Source: Amantichitinum ursilacus (GTDB lineage: Bacteria > Pseudomonadota > Gammaproteobacteria > Burkholderiales > Chitinibacteraceae). Taken from it: a stretch of DNA of 64,000 nucleotides. The stretch is from NCBI RefSeq assembly GCF_001294205.1, contig NZ_LAQT01000007.1:62001-126000 (forward strand), written 5' to 3'. The notes under the pieces were generated by a model. It was given only the letters and a program-made list of their open reading frames with translations, was not told where the DNA came from and made no database searches. How positions within the stretch are numbered: position 1 is the first letter of the stretch; every line of letters begins with the position of its first letter. Shown here one piece after another: positions 49,123-58,708 of the stretch. Position numbers and translations under genes: made by a program.

Positions 49123-49968
49123 CTAACTCAATAATTGGTGCCATTCCTTACTTAGCAAGGCCCGCACCGACTGCTGCAGCGCAGCGTGGTGCACCGTAGG
49201 CGTCCATATTTGCCGTCCGACTCCGCTGACATACTGGACGCCCAGCAAACTGTTGCTAAGCCAGACTTGTGCCGCCGCCAGCACGTCGGGCAGCCGGATT
49301 TCTTGTAGGCGTATCGCCCAGCCCAATTGCGCTGCCGCATCGATAGCCACGCTGCGCATCACACCCGCCACACCGCTGTCGTGGAGCGGCGGCGTGATCA
49401 AGGCAGGGCCGTGCTGATCATGCAGCAACAGCAGAATGTTGCTCATGCAGCCCTCCACCACCGCGCCATCGCGATCCAGCAACACACCTTCGTCGCAACC
49501 GGCAGCCGCAATTTCCGCCCGCGCCAATACATTTTCGAGACGATTTAAATGTTTGATGCCCGCCAGCCGCGGCTGCCAGGTGGCAGGCGTCTGGCATACG
49601 CACAGTTTTAATCCCGCAGGATCGGCGCGGTGTGCCGGCCCGGCATGGGCCTGCACGATGCAATTGGCGGACAGATCGGCGGGCCAGGCGTAGCCGCGTG
49701 GCGTGTTGCCGCGCGTAATGATCAATTTGAGCGTGGCGTCGCGCAAACCCAGCGCGGCGATTTCATCCAGCCAGAATTGCGCGGGCGGTGGCGTAATGCC
49801 CAAGGCCAAAGCGTCCTGCGCCAGCTTGTCGCTATGGCGTTGCCAGAAGGCGATGCGGCCGTCATCAATGCGCAGCGTGCGAAACACGCCATCGCCAAAC
49901 TGCAAACCGCGATCCGTTAGCGCAATGTGCGTTGCCGCCACGCCGTTGATGCGCGCCAGCATGCTCAT
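49123..49968 (-). CDS. pabC: Aminodeoxychorismate lyase PabC (PLP fold type IV)
   Basis: 281 aa from ATG 49968, overlapping the pabB stop as ATGA; an ATG two codons later gives MLARINGV, so the two alternatives are equally good. It converts 4-amino-4-deoxychorismate to p-aminobenzoate for folate. Family features are LTDRGLQFGDGVFRTLRI near the start, KHLNRLENVLARAE with the PLP lysine, and GAVVEGCMSNILLLL. The fold-type IV motifs are complete. Aminotransferase IV homologues can be confused with it, but pabB adjacency decides. Confidence 0.9.
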   Translation of the reverse strand: MSMLARINGVAATHIALTDRGLQFGDGVFRTLRIDDGRIAFWQRHSDKLAQDALALGITPPPAQFWLDEIAALGLRDATLKLIITRGNTPRGYAWPADLSANCIVQAHAGPAHRADPAGLKLCVCQTPATWQPRLAGIKHLNRLENVLARAEIAAAGCDEGVLLDRDGAVVEGCMSNILLLLHDQHGPALITPPLHDSGVAGVMRSVAIDAAAQLGWAIRLQEIRLPDVLAAAQVWLSNSLLGVQYVSGVGRQIWTPTVHHAALQQSVRALLSKEWHQLLS

Positions 49969-51269
49969 CCCGCCAGCCCCAGCGCGCGCAACAAGCCGCG
50001 CGCTTTGTGCCGTGTTTCTTGCAATTCGCGCGCGGGGTCGGAATCCGCCACGATGCCCGCGCCCGCGCGCACATATAAATGCTGATCGCGCTGCAAGAAC
50101 GTGCGAATCAGGATGTTCAGGTCCATGCTGCCGTCGCGGCTGATATACCCCAGGCTGCCGGTATAGGCATGGCGCGGGCGCTGTTCCAGCTCGCGGATAA
50201 TCTGCATGCAGCGCACTTTGGGGCAACCGGTGATGGTGCCGCCAGGAAACAAGGCGCGCAGCACTTGCGCGGGATTGGTCCGCGGCTGTAACCGCGCGCG
50301 GATATTTGATTCGATGTGATGCACGTAGGCATAGCTGGCCACGGCCATCAGCTCATCCACTTCCACCGTGCCCGGCACCGCCACACGGCCCAGATCATTG
50401 CGTTCCAGATCGACCAGCATGATGTGTTCAGCGCGCTCTTTCAGCGTGGCCAGCAGCATGGCTTTCAGCTCAGCGTCTTCGGCGGGATCGGTCGAGCGCG
50501 GATGCGTGCCGGCAATGGGGCGCGTCTGGATAACCCCATCGCGCACCTGCACCAGCCGTTCGGGTGATGAGCTGACCACGTCGTACGCGCCAAGGCGGCA
50601 CAACGCGGAGAACGGCGCGGGGTTAGCCTGGCGCAAACGCGCGTAGACATCGCTGGGGCTGGCCGCTTCGACCTGGATATCCCAAGCGCGCGACAGATTG
50701 ACCTGAAACACATCGCCGTCTTCGATATAACGTTTGCAGCGCGCCGCGCCGTCCAGAAATGCCTGCGGGTCATCTTCCTGCACATCGGTGACGACCAGTT
50801 CTGTGGGCGTGAATGCGGGCACGGTGACGACGGCTTGCGCCAGTTCGGCCAATTGTTCAGCCGTCTCCGCCAGCAGCAACGCCTGGCCATGCGCGCGGTC
50901 ATGCAAGATGGCGGCCGGGCAACGCCACAGTGCGGCCAGCGGCACGTCATCGCTCGCACGCAGCGGGACGCTGGGCTCAAACGTATGCGCCAGCTCGTAG
51001 GCGGCATAGACACCCCAACCGCCTATAAATGGCAGCGGCGCGGATAACTCATCATGGCACGGCAGATTGGCCAGGTCTTGCAGAAACGCCGCAGCTTCGG
51101 ACTGGGCGTAATAGCGCGTGTGCTCAGGCAGCGCCAACAGCACATCCCAGCCTGTCTGGCCGCTGGATTGCAGCAGCATCGGAAACCGGTCGGGATCGCT
51201 GGCGTGGATGGCCAGCAGATCGGGCGGCGTATTAAGCGCCTGCGTATGGAAAGTGGGTAGTAGCGACAT
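49965..51269 (-). CDS. pabB: Aminodeoxychorismate synthase component I PabB
   Basis: 434 aa chorismate-binding enzyme that makes 4-amino-4-deoxychorismate with PabA. Typical text includes VFQVNLSRAWDIQV, FSALCRLGAYDVVSSSPERLVQV, the SSSPERL core, and the C-terminal LFPGGTITGCPKVRCMQIIRELE and YTGSLGYISRDGSMDLNILIRT. The PIAGTHPR segment is the version of the substrate-binding PIKGT motif; Ala replaces Lys, as in many PabB proteins that use ammonia from PabA. pabA is not in this window. It overlaps pabC. Confidence 0.93.
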   Translation of the reverse strand: MSLLPTFHTQALNTPPDLLAIHASDPDRFPMLLQSSGQTGWDVLLALPEHTRYYAQSEAAAFLQDLANLPCHDELSAPLPFIGGWGVYAAYELAHTFEPSVPLRASDDVPLAALWRCPAAILHDRAHGQALLLAETAEQLAELAQAVVTVPAFTPTELVVTDVQEDDPQAFLDGAARCKRYIEDGDVFQVNLSRAWDIQVEAASPSDVYARLRQANPAPFSALCRLGAYDVVSSSPERLVQVRDGVIQTRPIAGTHPRSTDPAEDAELKAMLLATLKERAEHIMLVDLERNDLGRVAVPGTVEVDELMAVASYAYVHHIESNIRARLQPRTNPAQVLRALFPGGTITGCPKVRCMQIIRELEQRPRHAYTGSLGYISRDGSMDLNILIRTFLQRDQHLYVRAGAGIVADSDPARELQETRHKARGLLRALGLAG

Positions 51270-51351
51270 GGCGGCATTCTAGCTGAAGCGCTCGGCTAGC
51301 CAAGCACCTACCGTCCTCCAGTACCCGCAGTGAGGTGCTACACGAGACAAA

Positions 51352-51390
51352 ACAAAACGCCCCGAGGCCTAAGCCATCGGGGCGTCTTTT
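51352..51390 (-). terminator. Rho-independent terminator after fabF
   Basis: Stem ACGCCCCGA / TCGGGGCGT with an 11-nt loop, followed in the minus direction by TTTGTTTTG. It ends the fab cluster before pabB. Confidence 0.85.
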
Positions 51391-51416
51391 TGAGCCTGCG
51401 CTCAGCGGCATCGCGA

Positions 51417-52661
51417 TTACGCGAAGCGCTTGAATACCAGCGTGCCGTTGGTGCCGCCAAAGCCGAACGAGTTAGAGATCGCAACATCGATCTTCATATC
51501 GCGCGCGGTGTTAGCCACGTAATCCAGATCGCAACCGCCTTCGATATCCTGCTCGAAGATATTGATGGTCGGAGGCGCAATCTGGTTGTGCAGCGCCAGT
51601 ACCGAATACACCGCCTCTACCCCGCCCGCGCCGCCCAGCAAGTGGCCGGTCATGGACTTGGTGGAGTTTACCACCAGCTTTTTGGCATGATCACCAAACG
51701 CCAGCTTCAGCGCGGTGGTTTCATTGGCGTCGCCCAACGGCGTGGAAGTGCCGTGTGCATTCACATAATCCACCTGGTCGACGTTAAGACCGGCATCGCG
51801 CAACGCATTGGTCACGCCACGCGCCGGGCCTTCGCTGCTCGGGGCAGTGATGTGGTGCGCGTCGGAGCTCATGCCAAAGCCAACCAGCTCGGCATAGATT
51901 TTTGCGCCGCGCTTGACGGCATGGTCATAGTCTTCCAGCACCAGCACGCCAGCGCCTTCGCCCATCACAAAGCCATCACGGCCTTTATCCCACGGCCGCG
52001 AAGACGTGGCCGGGTCATCATTGCGCGTGGACAAGGCTTTCATCGAGGCAAAGCCGCCGATGCCCAGACCGGTAATCGCGCCTTCCGCACCGCCCGCTAC
52101 CATGACGTCGGCATCACCGTACTGGATCATGCGTGCGGCGTCGCCGATGCAATGCGCACCGGTGGTACATGCCGAAACGATGCCGTAGGTGGGGCCCTGA
52201 TAACCCTTGTAGATCGACACATGGCCGGCGATCAGGTTGGTCAGCGAGCCGGGAATGAAGAACGGGCCGATCTTGCGCGGGCCACCGGCCAGCAAAGTGG
52301 CGCCGGTTTCTTCGATCAGCGGCAAGCCGCCAATGCCGGAACCGATATTGACGCCCACGCGCGTCTTGTCCAGATCGGCCACGTCTTCGAGGCCCGCATC
52401 TGCAATCGCCTGGAACGCCGCAGCGATACCGTAATGGATAAACACATCCATCCGGCGTGCATCTTTGGCCGAAATATACTGGCCGATATCAAAACCTTTG
52501 ACTTCACCGGCGATCTGGCAAGCGTAATCGCTGGCGTCGAAGCGGGTGATACGGGCGATGCCCGACTGGCCGGCAACCAGATTGGCCCAGCCTGTGGCCA
52601 CGTCGTTGCCGACGGGCGATACATGGCCAAGGCCGGTCACGACTACTCTACGTTTAGACAC
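51417..52661 (-). CDS. fabF: 3-oxoacyl-ACP synthase II (KAS II) FabF
   Basis: 414 aa condensing enzyme of fatty-acid elongation. The catalytic triad is seen: Cys in [16 protein letters not shown], first His in [11 protein letters not shown] and second His in [13 protein letters not shown], which is the FabF/FabB His-His arrangement. The start [17 protein letters not shown] is standard. It follows acpP after 196 bp and closes the fab block before a strong terminator. Confidence 0.96.
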   Translation of the reverse strand: MSKRRVVVTGLGHVSPVGNDVATGWANLVAGQSGIARITRFDASDYACQIAGEVKGFDIGQYISAKDARRMDVFIHYGIAAAFQAIADAGLEDVADLDKTRVGVNIGSGIGGLPLIEETGATLLAGGPRKIGPFFIPGSLTNLIAGHVSIYKGYQGPTYGIVSACTTGAHCIGDAARMIQYGDADVMVAGGAEGAITGLGIGGFASMKALSTRNDDPATSSRPWDKGRDGFVMGEGAGVLVLEDYDHAVKRGAKIYAELVGFGMSSDAHHITAPSSEGPARGVTNALRDAGLNVDQVDYVNAHGTSTPLGDANETTALKLAFGDHAKKLVVNSTKSMTGHLLGGAGGVEAVYSVLALHNQIAPPTINIFEQDIEGGCDLDYVANTARDMKIDVAISNSFGFGGTNGTLVFKRFA

Positions 52662-52857
52662 GATGTTCTCCGAGAACGAACCGGATATAACAAGAGCGGT
52701 GGCAATGGCGCATTGCCCGCGGGCATTCCTTGGGATAAAGACCGGGCTGACGGCAAACCGTCAATCCAGCCCCGCACCGGGAAGGCGACGCAGGCGATGA
52801 GTCTTGCGCACCGCTCTGACCACTTTCATTACTGAAAGCAGTGACGAATCGGAACGA

Positions 52858-53097
52858 TTACTTGCTCAGGTGACCGCTGACGTAGTCGATCGCTTGCTGA
52901 ACGGTGGTGATCTTTTCAGCTTCTTCGTCCGGGATTTCGCATTCGAATTCTTCTTCGAGCGCCATCACCAGCTCAACCGTGTCGAGAGAGTCGGCGCCGA
53001 GATCATTCACGAAGGAAGATTCGTTCTTGACGTCGGTTTCCGGAACGCCAAGTTGTTCGGCAACGATTTTCTTCACGCGCTGTTCGATGTTTTCCAT
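52858..53097 (-). CDS. acpP: Acyl carrier protein AcpP
   Basis: 79 aa from ATG 53097 ([12 protein letters not shown], standard). The phosphopantetheine attachment motif DSLD lies in [20 protein letters not shown], and the protein is acidic. It shuttles acyl chains in fatty-acid synthesis. An acpP-specific promoter is likely (TTGGCG-16-TAGAAT at 53141-53168), consistent with very high acpP expression. Confidence 0.97.
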   Translation of the reverse strand: MENIEQRVKKIVAEQLGVPETDVKNESSFVNDLGADSLDTVELVMALEEEFECEIPDEEAEKITTVQQAIDYVSGHLSK

Positions 53098-53140
53098 GGT
53101 GTTTAGCCAAGCCTTTAAAAATTCGGAAAAAAGCGTCCGC

Positions 53141-53168
53141 ATTCTACCAAAAAAACGCCGGTCGCCAA
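53141..53168 (-). promoter_or_regulatory. Probable acpP promoter
   Basis: Minus strand TTGGCG (53163-53168), 16-bp spacer with a T-run, TAGAAT (53141-53146, five of six). It lies about 45 bp upstream of the acpP ATG, after the fabG hairpin at 53235-53265. Confidence 0.55.
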
Positions 53169-53234
53169 GTGCGCCGCATTTTCTTTCTCTAGAGTGCTTC
53201 TGCAGGGTGGTTTGTTGCTACTACGTATTGCAAG

Positions 53235-53265
53235 CACCGCCACGAGCCACTGGCCCGTGGCGGTG
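53235..53265 (-). terminator. Hairpin after fabG
   Basis: Perfect 10-bp stem CACCGCCACG / CGTGGCGGTG with an 11-nt loop, immediately past the fabG stop. There is no U-run, so it may be a processing or pause structure rather than a full terminator. Confidence 0.5.
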
Positions 53266-53269
53266 TCGA

Positions 53270-54013
53270 TCAATTCATGTACATGCCGCCGTTCACGTGC
53301 AGCGTGTTGCCGGTAATGTACCCGGCCTTGTCGCTGGACAGAAACGCCACGGCGTCAGCGATGTCCTGTGCTGCGCCCAAGCGGCCCAGCGCAATGCTTT
53401 CGACCAGTTTGGCCTTCTGCTCATCCGGCAGGCCGCGCGTCATGTCGGTATCGATAAAACCGGGCGCCACCGCGTTGACGGTAATGCCACGGCTGCCGAT
53501 TTCGCGCGCCAGCGATTTGGTAAAACCAAACAGTGCCGCCTTGGCCGCCGAGTAGTTGGTCTGGCCCGGATTACCGGTTGCGCCCACGACAGAGGCAATA
53601 TTCACAATCCGGCCCCAACGGGCTTTCATCATGCCACGAATCACCGCCTTTGAAAGCTGATACACCGGCTTCAGGTTGGTGGCCATGATGGCATCCCATT
53701 CGTCATCTTTCATGCGCATCAACAGATTATCGCGGGTGATGCCGGCATTGTTGACCAGAACGGCGATCGCGCCGCTGTCTTTTTCGATCTGGCTGACCAA
53801 CGCTTCGCACGCGCCGTCTTCAGTCACCTGCAAACGCAGACCGTGACCCTTGAGGCCAGCGGCTTGCAGATAGGCGGTGATGGCGTCCGCGCCTTCTTGC
53901 GAAGTGGCGGTGCCGACCACGGTGGCGCCCAGACGGCCCAGTTCCAGCGCAATCGCCTGGCCGATGCCACGCGAAGCGCCGGTCACCAGCGCGACTTTTC
54001 CTTCGAGACTCAT
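53270..54013 (-). CDS. fabG: 3-oxoacyl-ACP reductase FabG
   Basis: 247 aa from ATG 54013 (MSLEGKVALVTGASRGIG). SDR enzyme that reduces 3-oxoacyl-ACP with NADPH. The glycine motif is TGASRGIG, the NAG motif is VNNAGITRDNLLMRM and the catalytic tetrad Asn-Ser-Tyr-Lys is visible through IVNIASVVGATGNPGQTNYSAAKAAL. The end LHVNGGMYMN is canonical. It follows fabD by 39 bp. Confidence 0.96.
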   Translation of the reverse strand: MSLEGKVALVTGASRGIGQAIALELGRLGATVVGTATSQEGADAITAYLQAAGLKGHGLRLQVTEDGACEALVSQIEKDSGAIAVLVNNAGITRDNLLMRMKDDEWDAIMATNLKPVYQLSKAVIRGMMKARWGRIVNIASVVGATGNPGQTNYSAAKAALFGFTKSLAREIGSRGITVNAVAPGFIDTDMTRGLPDEQKAKLVESIALGRLGAAQDIADAVAFLSSDKAGYITGNTLHVNGGMYMN

Positions 54014-54052
54014 TGTTTGCTTCTCCGTGTTACCTGTATTCAACCGGCCCGG

Positions 54053-54979
54053 TTACAGCGCAGCGCGCAGTGCGTCAAACGCCGCCGGGTCAGTCAGTGC
54101 AAATTGTTGCGCTTCGGTGGCGATGCGCTTGTTGAGGCCCGCCAGCACCTTGCCGGGGCCGCATTCGGCGATCACGGTCACGCCATCGTTGGCCATGTGT
54201 TGCACGGTTTCCACCCAGCGAACCGGCATATACAGCTGGCGCACCAACGCGTCCTGAATGCGCTCGGGTTCGCTGTAAGCGGCGACATCGGCATTGTGCA
54301 GTACGGGAATGCGCGGCGCGCTCAGGTTTACGGCAGCCAGACGCGCCCGCAGCACTTCCGCGGCCGGTTGCATCAGATCGCAATGCGATGGCACCGACAC
54401 GGGCAGCAGCATGGCACGCTTGGCGCCTGCCGCCTTGGCGGCTTCGCAGGCGCGTTCAACCGCCGCTTTGGCGCCAGCGATAACCACCTGGCCGGGCGAA
54501 TTAAAGTTAACCGCTTGCACCACCTCACCTTGCGCGGCGCTGGCGCATGCGGCCACCACAGCGACGTCATCCAGCCCCAGCACAGCGGCCATTGCGCCTT
54601 CGCCGGCGGGGACGGCATTCTGCATGGCTTCAGCGCGCGTGCGCACCAGTTGCAGCGCGTCGCCAAACGACAGCGCTTCGGCAGCGACCAGCGCGGCGTA
54701 TTCGCCCAGGCTGTGGCCCGCCAGCACATCCGGCGTGGCGCCGCCGCTGGCCAGCCAGGCGCGCCATACGGCAACACCGGCGGTCAGCATGATTGGTTGC
54801 GTGTTGATGGTAGCGGCCAGATCTTCAGCCGGGCCTTCTGCCACCATCTTCCACAAATCGAGATCAAGGACGGCAGAGGCTTCGTCGAAGGTGGCCTTGA
54901 CCACCGGAACGTCGGCCCAGGCATTCATCATGCCGACGGATTGCGAGCCTTGGCCGGGGAAAACAAATGCCAGTTTCAT
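54053..54979 (-). CDS. fabD: Malonyl-CoA:ACP transacylase FabD
   Basis: 308 aa from ATG 54979, with AGGAGAAG as ribosome-binding site; the longer frame to 55030 is not supported. It loads malonate onto ACP. The start KLAFVFPGQGSQSVGM is diagnostic, the catalytic serine is in GHSLGEYAALVA, and the catalytic His is in VSVPSHCDLMQPA. It is separated from fabH by a terminator-like hairpin. Confidence 0.96.
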   Translation of the reverse strand: MKLAFVFPGQGSQSVGMMNAWADVPVVKATFDEASAVLDLDLWKMVAEGPAEDLAATINTQPIMLTAGVAVWRAWLASGGATPDVLAGHSLGEYAALVAAEALSFGDALQLVRTRAEAMQNAVPAGEGAMAAVLGLDDVAVVAACASAAQGEVVQAVNFNSPGQVVIAGAKAAVERACEAAKAAGAKRAMLLPVSVPSHCDLMQPAAEVLRARLAAVNLSAPRIPVLHNADVAAYSEPERIQDALVRQLYMPVRWVETVQHMANDGVTVIAECGPGKVLAGLNKRIATEAQQFALTDPAAFDALRAAL

Positions 54980-55020
54980 GGTCTTCTCCTGTCCGATGCG
55001 GCCCAAGGCCACATCGCTTG

Positions 55021-55034
55021 TCATTTTCAAATGA
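55021..55034. promoter_or_regulatory. Palindrome upstream of fabD
   Basis: TCATTTTCAAATGA is a dyad of two six-base arms around TC, between the fabH terminator and the fabD start. It could be an operator for a lipid-synthesis regulator; no match to a known FadR or FabR site. Confidence 0.3.
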
Positions 55035-55041
55035 TCGTTTT

Positions 55042-55070
55042 AAAAAAAACGGCGCGAAGTGCGCCGTTTT
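55042..55070 (-). terminator. Rho-independent terminator between fabH and fabD
   Basis: Stem AAAACGGCGC / GCGCCGTTTT with 5-nt loop (55046-55055 with 55061-55070), then a T-run in the minus direction. It begins two bases after the fabH stop. Confidence 0.85.
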
Positions 55071-55072
55071 GA

Positions 55073-56029
55073 TCAGTACTTGAGCAGTGCCGAGCCCCAC
55101 GCAAACCCGCCGCCAATGCCTTCCAGCAACAGCGTCTGGCCACGTTGTATCCGCCCGGAGCGTACGCCTTCGTCCAGCGCCAACGGAATCGACGCGGCCG
55201 AGGTATTGCCATGTTTATCCACCGTCACAATCACCTGATCCATCGGCAGGCCCAGATGTTTGGCGGTCGATTCGATAATGCGCAGATTGGCTTGATGCGG
55301 CACCAGCCAGTCCACTTGCGATTGTTGCATGCCCGCCGCGGCCAGCGTCTCTTCGGCCACATCGGCCAAAGCACGCACTGCAAATTTGAAGACGGCGTTG
55401 CCTTCCATATAGATATACGGGCTGCCATCCAGACCGCCGGCCTTCATGCGGCCTTCGGTTTTGAGGATATGGCGATAACGGCCGTCAGCATGCAGTCTGG
55501 TCTGCAGAATGCCCGGCTCTTCGCTGGCTTTCAGCACCACCGCGCCTGCGCCGTCACCAAACAGAATGCAGGTGCCACGGTCGTTCCAGTCGGTGATGTT
55601 GGACAGCGTTTCCGCACCGATCACCAAGGCGCATTTGGCGCTGCCGCCTTTAACAAAATTGTCAGCGGTGGCCAGTGCATAGATAAAGCCGGCGCACACG
55701 GCTTGCACGTCAAATGCGGGAAAGCCATGCAGTTCAAGCTTGTCTTGCAGAATGCACGCCGTCGACGGAAACACATTGTCGGGCGTGGTGGTGGCCACGA
55801 TGATCAGGTCGATCTCGGATTTGTCGATACCGGCCGCTTCGATGGCGCGGTTTGCGGCAATCAGCGCCATGTCCGACGTGGTCTGGCCGTCGGCGGCGAT
55901 ATGCCGCTGGCGGATACCGGTGCGCGAGGCAATCCATTCGTCACTGGTGTCGACGCGGGTGGCCAGCTCTGCGTTGCTTAGAATACGTTCTGGCAGGTAT
56001 GAGCCCGTGCCAGCAATGCGCGAATACAT
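55073..56029 (-). CDS. fabH: 3-oxoacyl-ACP synthase III (KAS III) FabH
   Basis: 318 aa enzyme that starts fatty-acid synthesis from acetyl-CoA and malonyl-ACP. The catalytic Cys is in [14 protein letters not shown], His in [12 protein letters not shown] and Asn in [15 protein letters not shown]. The end [15 protein letters not shown] is canonical. It follows plsX on the same strand and is followed at once by a terminator. Confidence 0.97.
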   Translation of the reverse strand: MYSRIAGTGSYLPERILSNAELATRVDTSDEWIASRTGIRQRHIAADGQTTSDMALIAANRAIEAAGIDKSEIDLIIVATTTPDNVFPSTACILQDKLELHGFPAFDVQAVCAGFIYALATADNFVKGGSAKCALVIGAETLSNITDWNDRGTCILFGDGAGAVVLKASEEPGILQTRLHADGRYRHILKTEGRMKAGGLDGSPYIYMEGNAVFKFAVRALADVAEETLAAAGMQQSQVDWLVPHQANLRIIESTAKHLGLPMDQVIVTVDKHGNTSAASIPLALDEGVRSGRIQRGQTLLLEGIGGGFAWGSALLKY

Positions 56030-56066
56030 AGGAGTCCTCCTGCCAGCCGCAACGCGGCCGCATGGA

Positions 56067-57131
56067 TCAGGATATCTGGGAATCAGAAGCCGCCGCAGCG
56101 GCTACCGGCATAGCGCCCAGCAGCGCCAGCTCTTGTTGTACTTGTTCTGCAATACGCTGGGTTACGCCCGCACTCGCTTCGTTTACGGCCTGTTTTAATG
56201 CCCAGTAGAAGCCCATGCGGTCTGCGCCGCCGTGGCTTTTTACCACAATGCCATTCAAACCCAACAGCGATGCGCCGTTGTAGCGACGGGGGTCGACGCG
56301 CTTTTTAAAGCGCGACAGCACGGGCCAGGCCAGGCCCGCCAGCGCCATACTCCACCAGTTGCGCTGGAATTCTTCGCGCAATTGCTCGGCGATCATCTTG
56401 GCCAGACCTTCGGACGTTTTCAGCGCCACGTTGCCGGTAAAGCCATCACAGGCGATCACATCGACCACACCGCTATAAATATCGTTGCCTTCTACGTTGC
56501 CGTAGAAGTTGAGGTTGGACTGGCGCAGCAGCTCGGCCGCTTCCTTGACCACCTCATTGCCTTTGATTTCTTCTTCGCCAATATTCAGCAAGCCGACTTG
56601 CGGACGGCTTTTTTGCTGGGTGGCGGACACCAGCATGGCCCCCATGATCGCAAACTGCACCAGATGTTGCGGCGTGCAATCCACGTTGGCGCCCAGATCA
56701 AGCACACACGTCCAGGTGTTCTTGCGCGTGGGCAGCATTTTGGCGATAGCCGGACGATCGATGCCTTTGATGGTCTTGAGCACAAAGCGTGCGGTAGCCA
56801 TCAGGGCACCGGTGTTACCGGCCGAGACACACGCGTGGGCTTCACCCGCTTTCACCATATTGATGGCGACGCGCATGGAGGAATTCTTTTTGTTTTTGAG
56901 CGCCGATTGCGGCGACTCGTCCATGGTGACCACTTCGGTGGCCGCCTGGATGCGCAGGCGCGGGCCGACAGTACGGTGGCTGGCTTTAAGCTCTGCCTCG
57001 ATGGCGTCCGGCATGCCCACCAGAACGATGCTGACATCGGGATGGTCGTCCAGAAACCGCAGTGCGGCGGGCACGGTAACGTGCGTGCCATGGTCACCGC
57101 CCATGGCGTCGACAGCAACAGTAATATCCAT
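56067..57131 (-). CDS. plsX: Phosphate acyltransferase PlsX
   Basis: 354 aa. It makes acyl-phosphate from acyl-ACP for phospholipid synthesis. Diagnostic text: [13 protein letters not shown] at the start, [20 protein letters not shown] in the middle, and [22 protein letters not shown]. It sits between rpmF and fabH, the conserved order in many proteobacteria. A 13-bp hairpin lies in the gap before it (57165-57193). The ribosome-binding site is close to the ATG. Confidence 0.96.
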   Translation of the reverse strand: MDITVAVDAMGGDHGTHVTVPAALRFLDDHPDVSIVLVGMPDAIEAELKASHRTVGPRLRIQAATEVVTMDESPQSALKNKKNSSMRVAINMVKAGEAHACVSAGNTGALMATARFVLKTIKGIDRPAIAKMLPTRKNTWTCVLDLGANVDCTPQHLVQFAIMGAMLVSATQQKSRPQVGLLNIGEEEIKGNEVVKEAAELLRQSNLNFYGNVEGNDIYSGVVDVIACDGFTGNVALKTSEGLAKMIAEQLREEFQRNWWSMALAGLAWPVLSRFKKRVDPRRYNGASLLGLNGIVVKSHGGADRMGFYWALKQAVNEASAGVTQRIAEQVQQELALLGAMPVAAAAASDSQIS

Positions 57132-57164
57132 AAGCCTTGCTTATCGCTAGTCCAGAATGGCGAA

Positions 57165-57193
57165 CGGCGCAAACGGTTTAACCGCTTGCGCCG
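57165..57193 (-). promoter_or_regulatory. Hairpin between rpmF and plsX
   Basis: Arms CGGCGCAAACGGT and ACCGCTTGCGCCG pair over 13 bp with one wobble and a tiny loop. No U-run follows in the minus direction, so it is more likely an mRNA-processing or stability structure than a terminator. Confidence 0.45.
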
Positions 57194-57240
57194 CTACTAT
57201 AACCACTTGGTTATAAAGGGTTTTCACCCTGAGCCAGGAC

Positions 57241-57420
57241 TTATTCGCCCTTGGCCTTGATCACACGACGGCCACGGTAGTAACCGTTCGGGCTGATGTG
57301 GTGACGCAGATGCACTTCGCCAGTGGTGGCTTCAACGGCCAGCGCCGGGCCGGTCAGGAAGTCATGTGCGCGATGCATGCCACGCTTGGACGGGGACTTT
57401 TTGTTCTGTTGAACTGCCAT
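57241..57420 (-). CDS. rpmF: 50S ribosomal protein L32
   Basis: 59 aa. It starts [20 protein letters not shown] and ends [15 protein letters not shown], both typical for L32. The protein lacks the CxxC zinc motif of some L32 versions. It lies between yceD and plsX in the conserved yceD-rpmF-plsX-fab order. A basic, small ribosomal protein at this locus is expected. Confidence 0.96.
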   Translation of the reverse strand: MAVQQNKKSPSKRGMHRAHDFLTGPALAVEATTGEVHLRHHISPNGYYRGRRVIKAKGE

Positions 57421-57500
57421 TTGGAACTCCTTGAAAACCAGTTATTTAATCAATATGCAACGGACGAGCTTTACGCGAGCCGCCTGCAGCTACGTCCGTT

Positions 57501-57992
57501 TTATTCGGCTTTCCTGGTTTTCATACCTGCCAGGACCGCAAACGGATTTACTTTCTTGCCTGTCTCGGGTGCGTCTTCTACACCACCGCATGCTTCATGC
57601 GTGGGCGCGAAGGGTACCGCGAGCAGGACTTCTTCTTCAACCAGCGCTTCAATATCCAGCGCCGGATCAATCAGAATTCCTTCCAGGTCTTCGTCCTGCA
57701 CCTCGGCGTCGTCCATGTGCGCTTCGTCGGCAAATTGCGTCAGATGCGCCTCAGAGGCAAAGGGCCAGTCCAGCGGTTTAAGGCAACGTTGGCAAACCAG
57801 TTGCAACTCGCCGTCTACCCGCAGGCTTAGCCACGGACGCTGAAGCTTGTCGACCCCGCCGTGCATACGCCACGTGATGGTGCCCGCCGTATTGGCCAGC
57901 TGATCATGTAAACGCGGCAACTGCGCGACTGCAATTTCGCCAGAGAGTTCGCTGTTTTCGCGCGCAAACTGCGCGCTGTCGATGACTGTCAT
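57501..57992 (-). CDS. yceD: DUF177/YceD family protein
   Basis: 163 aa. In Escherichia coli YceD affects 23S rRNA accumulation; plant relatives act in the same process. Visible features are GGVDKLQRPWLSLRVDGELQLVCQRCLKPLDWPF (here in part: LVCQRCLKPLDWPF with the CxxC pair), an acidic DDAEVQDEDLEG segment and DIEALVEEEVLLAVPFAPTH. The C-terminal NPFAVLAGMKTRK is conserved. It is upstream of rpmF by 80 bp. Confidence 0.93.
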   Translation of the reverse strand: MTVIDSAQFARENSELSGEIAVAQLPRLHDQLANTAGTITWRMHGGVDKLQRPWLSLRVDGELQLVCQRCLKPLDWPFASEAHLTQFADEAHMDDAEVQDEDLEGILIDPALDIEALVEEEVLLAVPFAPTHEACGGVEDAPETGKKVNPFAVLAGMKTRKAE

Positions 57993-58084
57993 GGCAAGGG
58001 CCGTCGGACCAGAAACCGCGCATGATATAATCCGCCGCCTGTTCCTGTCAAAGCCTTTTTAGCTTTGCGCCATGGAGATTTCTT

Positions 58085-58708
58085 TTGCAAAAACAAGCCC
58101 TTCCCCTCGATCAGACGGCCAGCCAGGCCGCGCGCAGACTGGTATTGGCGTCCACATCGCCGTATCGGCGTGAATTGCTGGGCCGGCTGGGCCTGGCGTT
58201 TGAAACCGCCGCCCCACACGTCGACGAAACCGCCTTGCCGCATGAAACCGCCGCCGGCACCAGCCTGCGCCTGGCCATTGCCAAAGCGGAAGCACTGCAC
58301 GACCAGTATCCCGACGCGTTATTGATAGGCTCGGACCAGGTGGCGCTGCTGGACGGCCAGCAGTTGGGCAAGCCGGGCACGCATCAGCGCGCCGTGGCGC
58401 AGCTGCAAAGCATGCGCGGCAAGACGCTCGAATTTCATACCGCGCTGGCATTGCACGACAGCCGCAGTGGCCGCACGCAACACGCCTGCGACATCACGCG
58501 CGTCACCATGCGCGACTACACCGATGCGCAAATTGAACATTATCTGCAGCGCGAACAACCCTACGACTGCGCCGGTAGCGCCAAGGTGGAAGCGCTGGGC
58601 ATTGCCATGATCGCGCAAGTGGCCAGTACCGACCCCACCGCGCTGATCGGCTTGCCCTTGATTGCTTTGTGTAGCCTGCTGACCGACGCAGGCGTGGAGA
58701 TTGTATGA
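58085..58708 (+). CDS. maf: Maf-like nucleotide pyrophosphatase (YceF subgroup)
   Basis: 207 aa. It starts at TTG 58085, with GGAG eight bases upstream; an ATG nearby is out of frame. The family hydrolyses non-canonical nucleotides such as m7GTP. Motifs are LVLASTSPYRRELLGRLGL (catalytic loop), DETALPHETAAG, LIGSDQVALLDGQQLGKPG and the C-terminal DCAGSAKVEALGIAM. It diverges from yceD and its stop overlaps the next gene as ATGA. Confidence 0.92.
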   Translation: MQKQALPLDQTASQAARRLVLASTSPYRRELLGRLGLAFETAAPHVDETALPHETAAGTSLRLAIAKAEALHDQYPDALLIGSDQVALLDGQQLGKPGTHQRAVAQLQSMRGKTLEFHTALALHDSRSGRTQHACDITRVTMRDYTDAQIEHYLQREQPYDCAGSAKVEALGIAMIAQVASTDPTALIGLPLIALCSLLTDAGVEIV

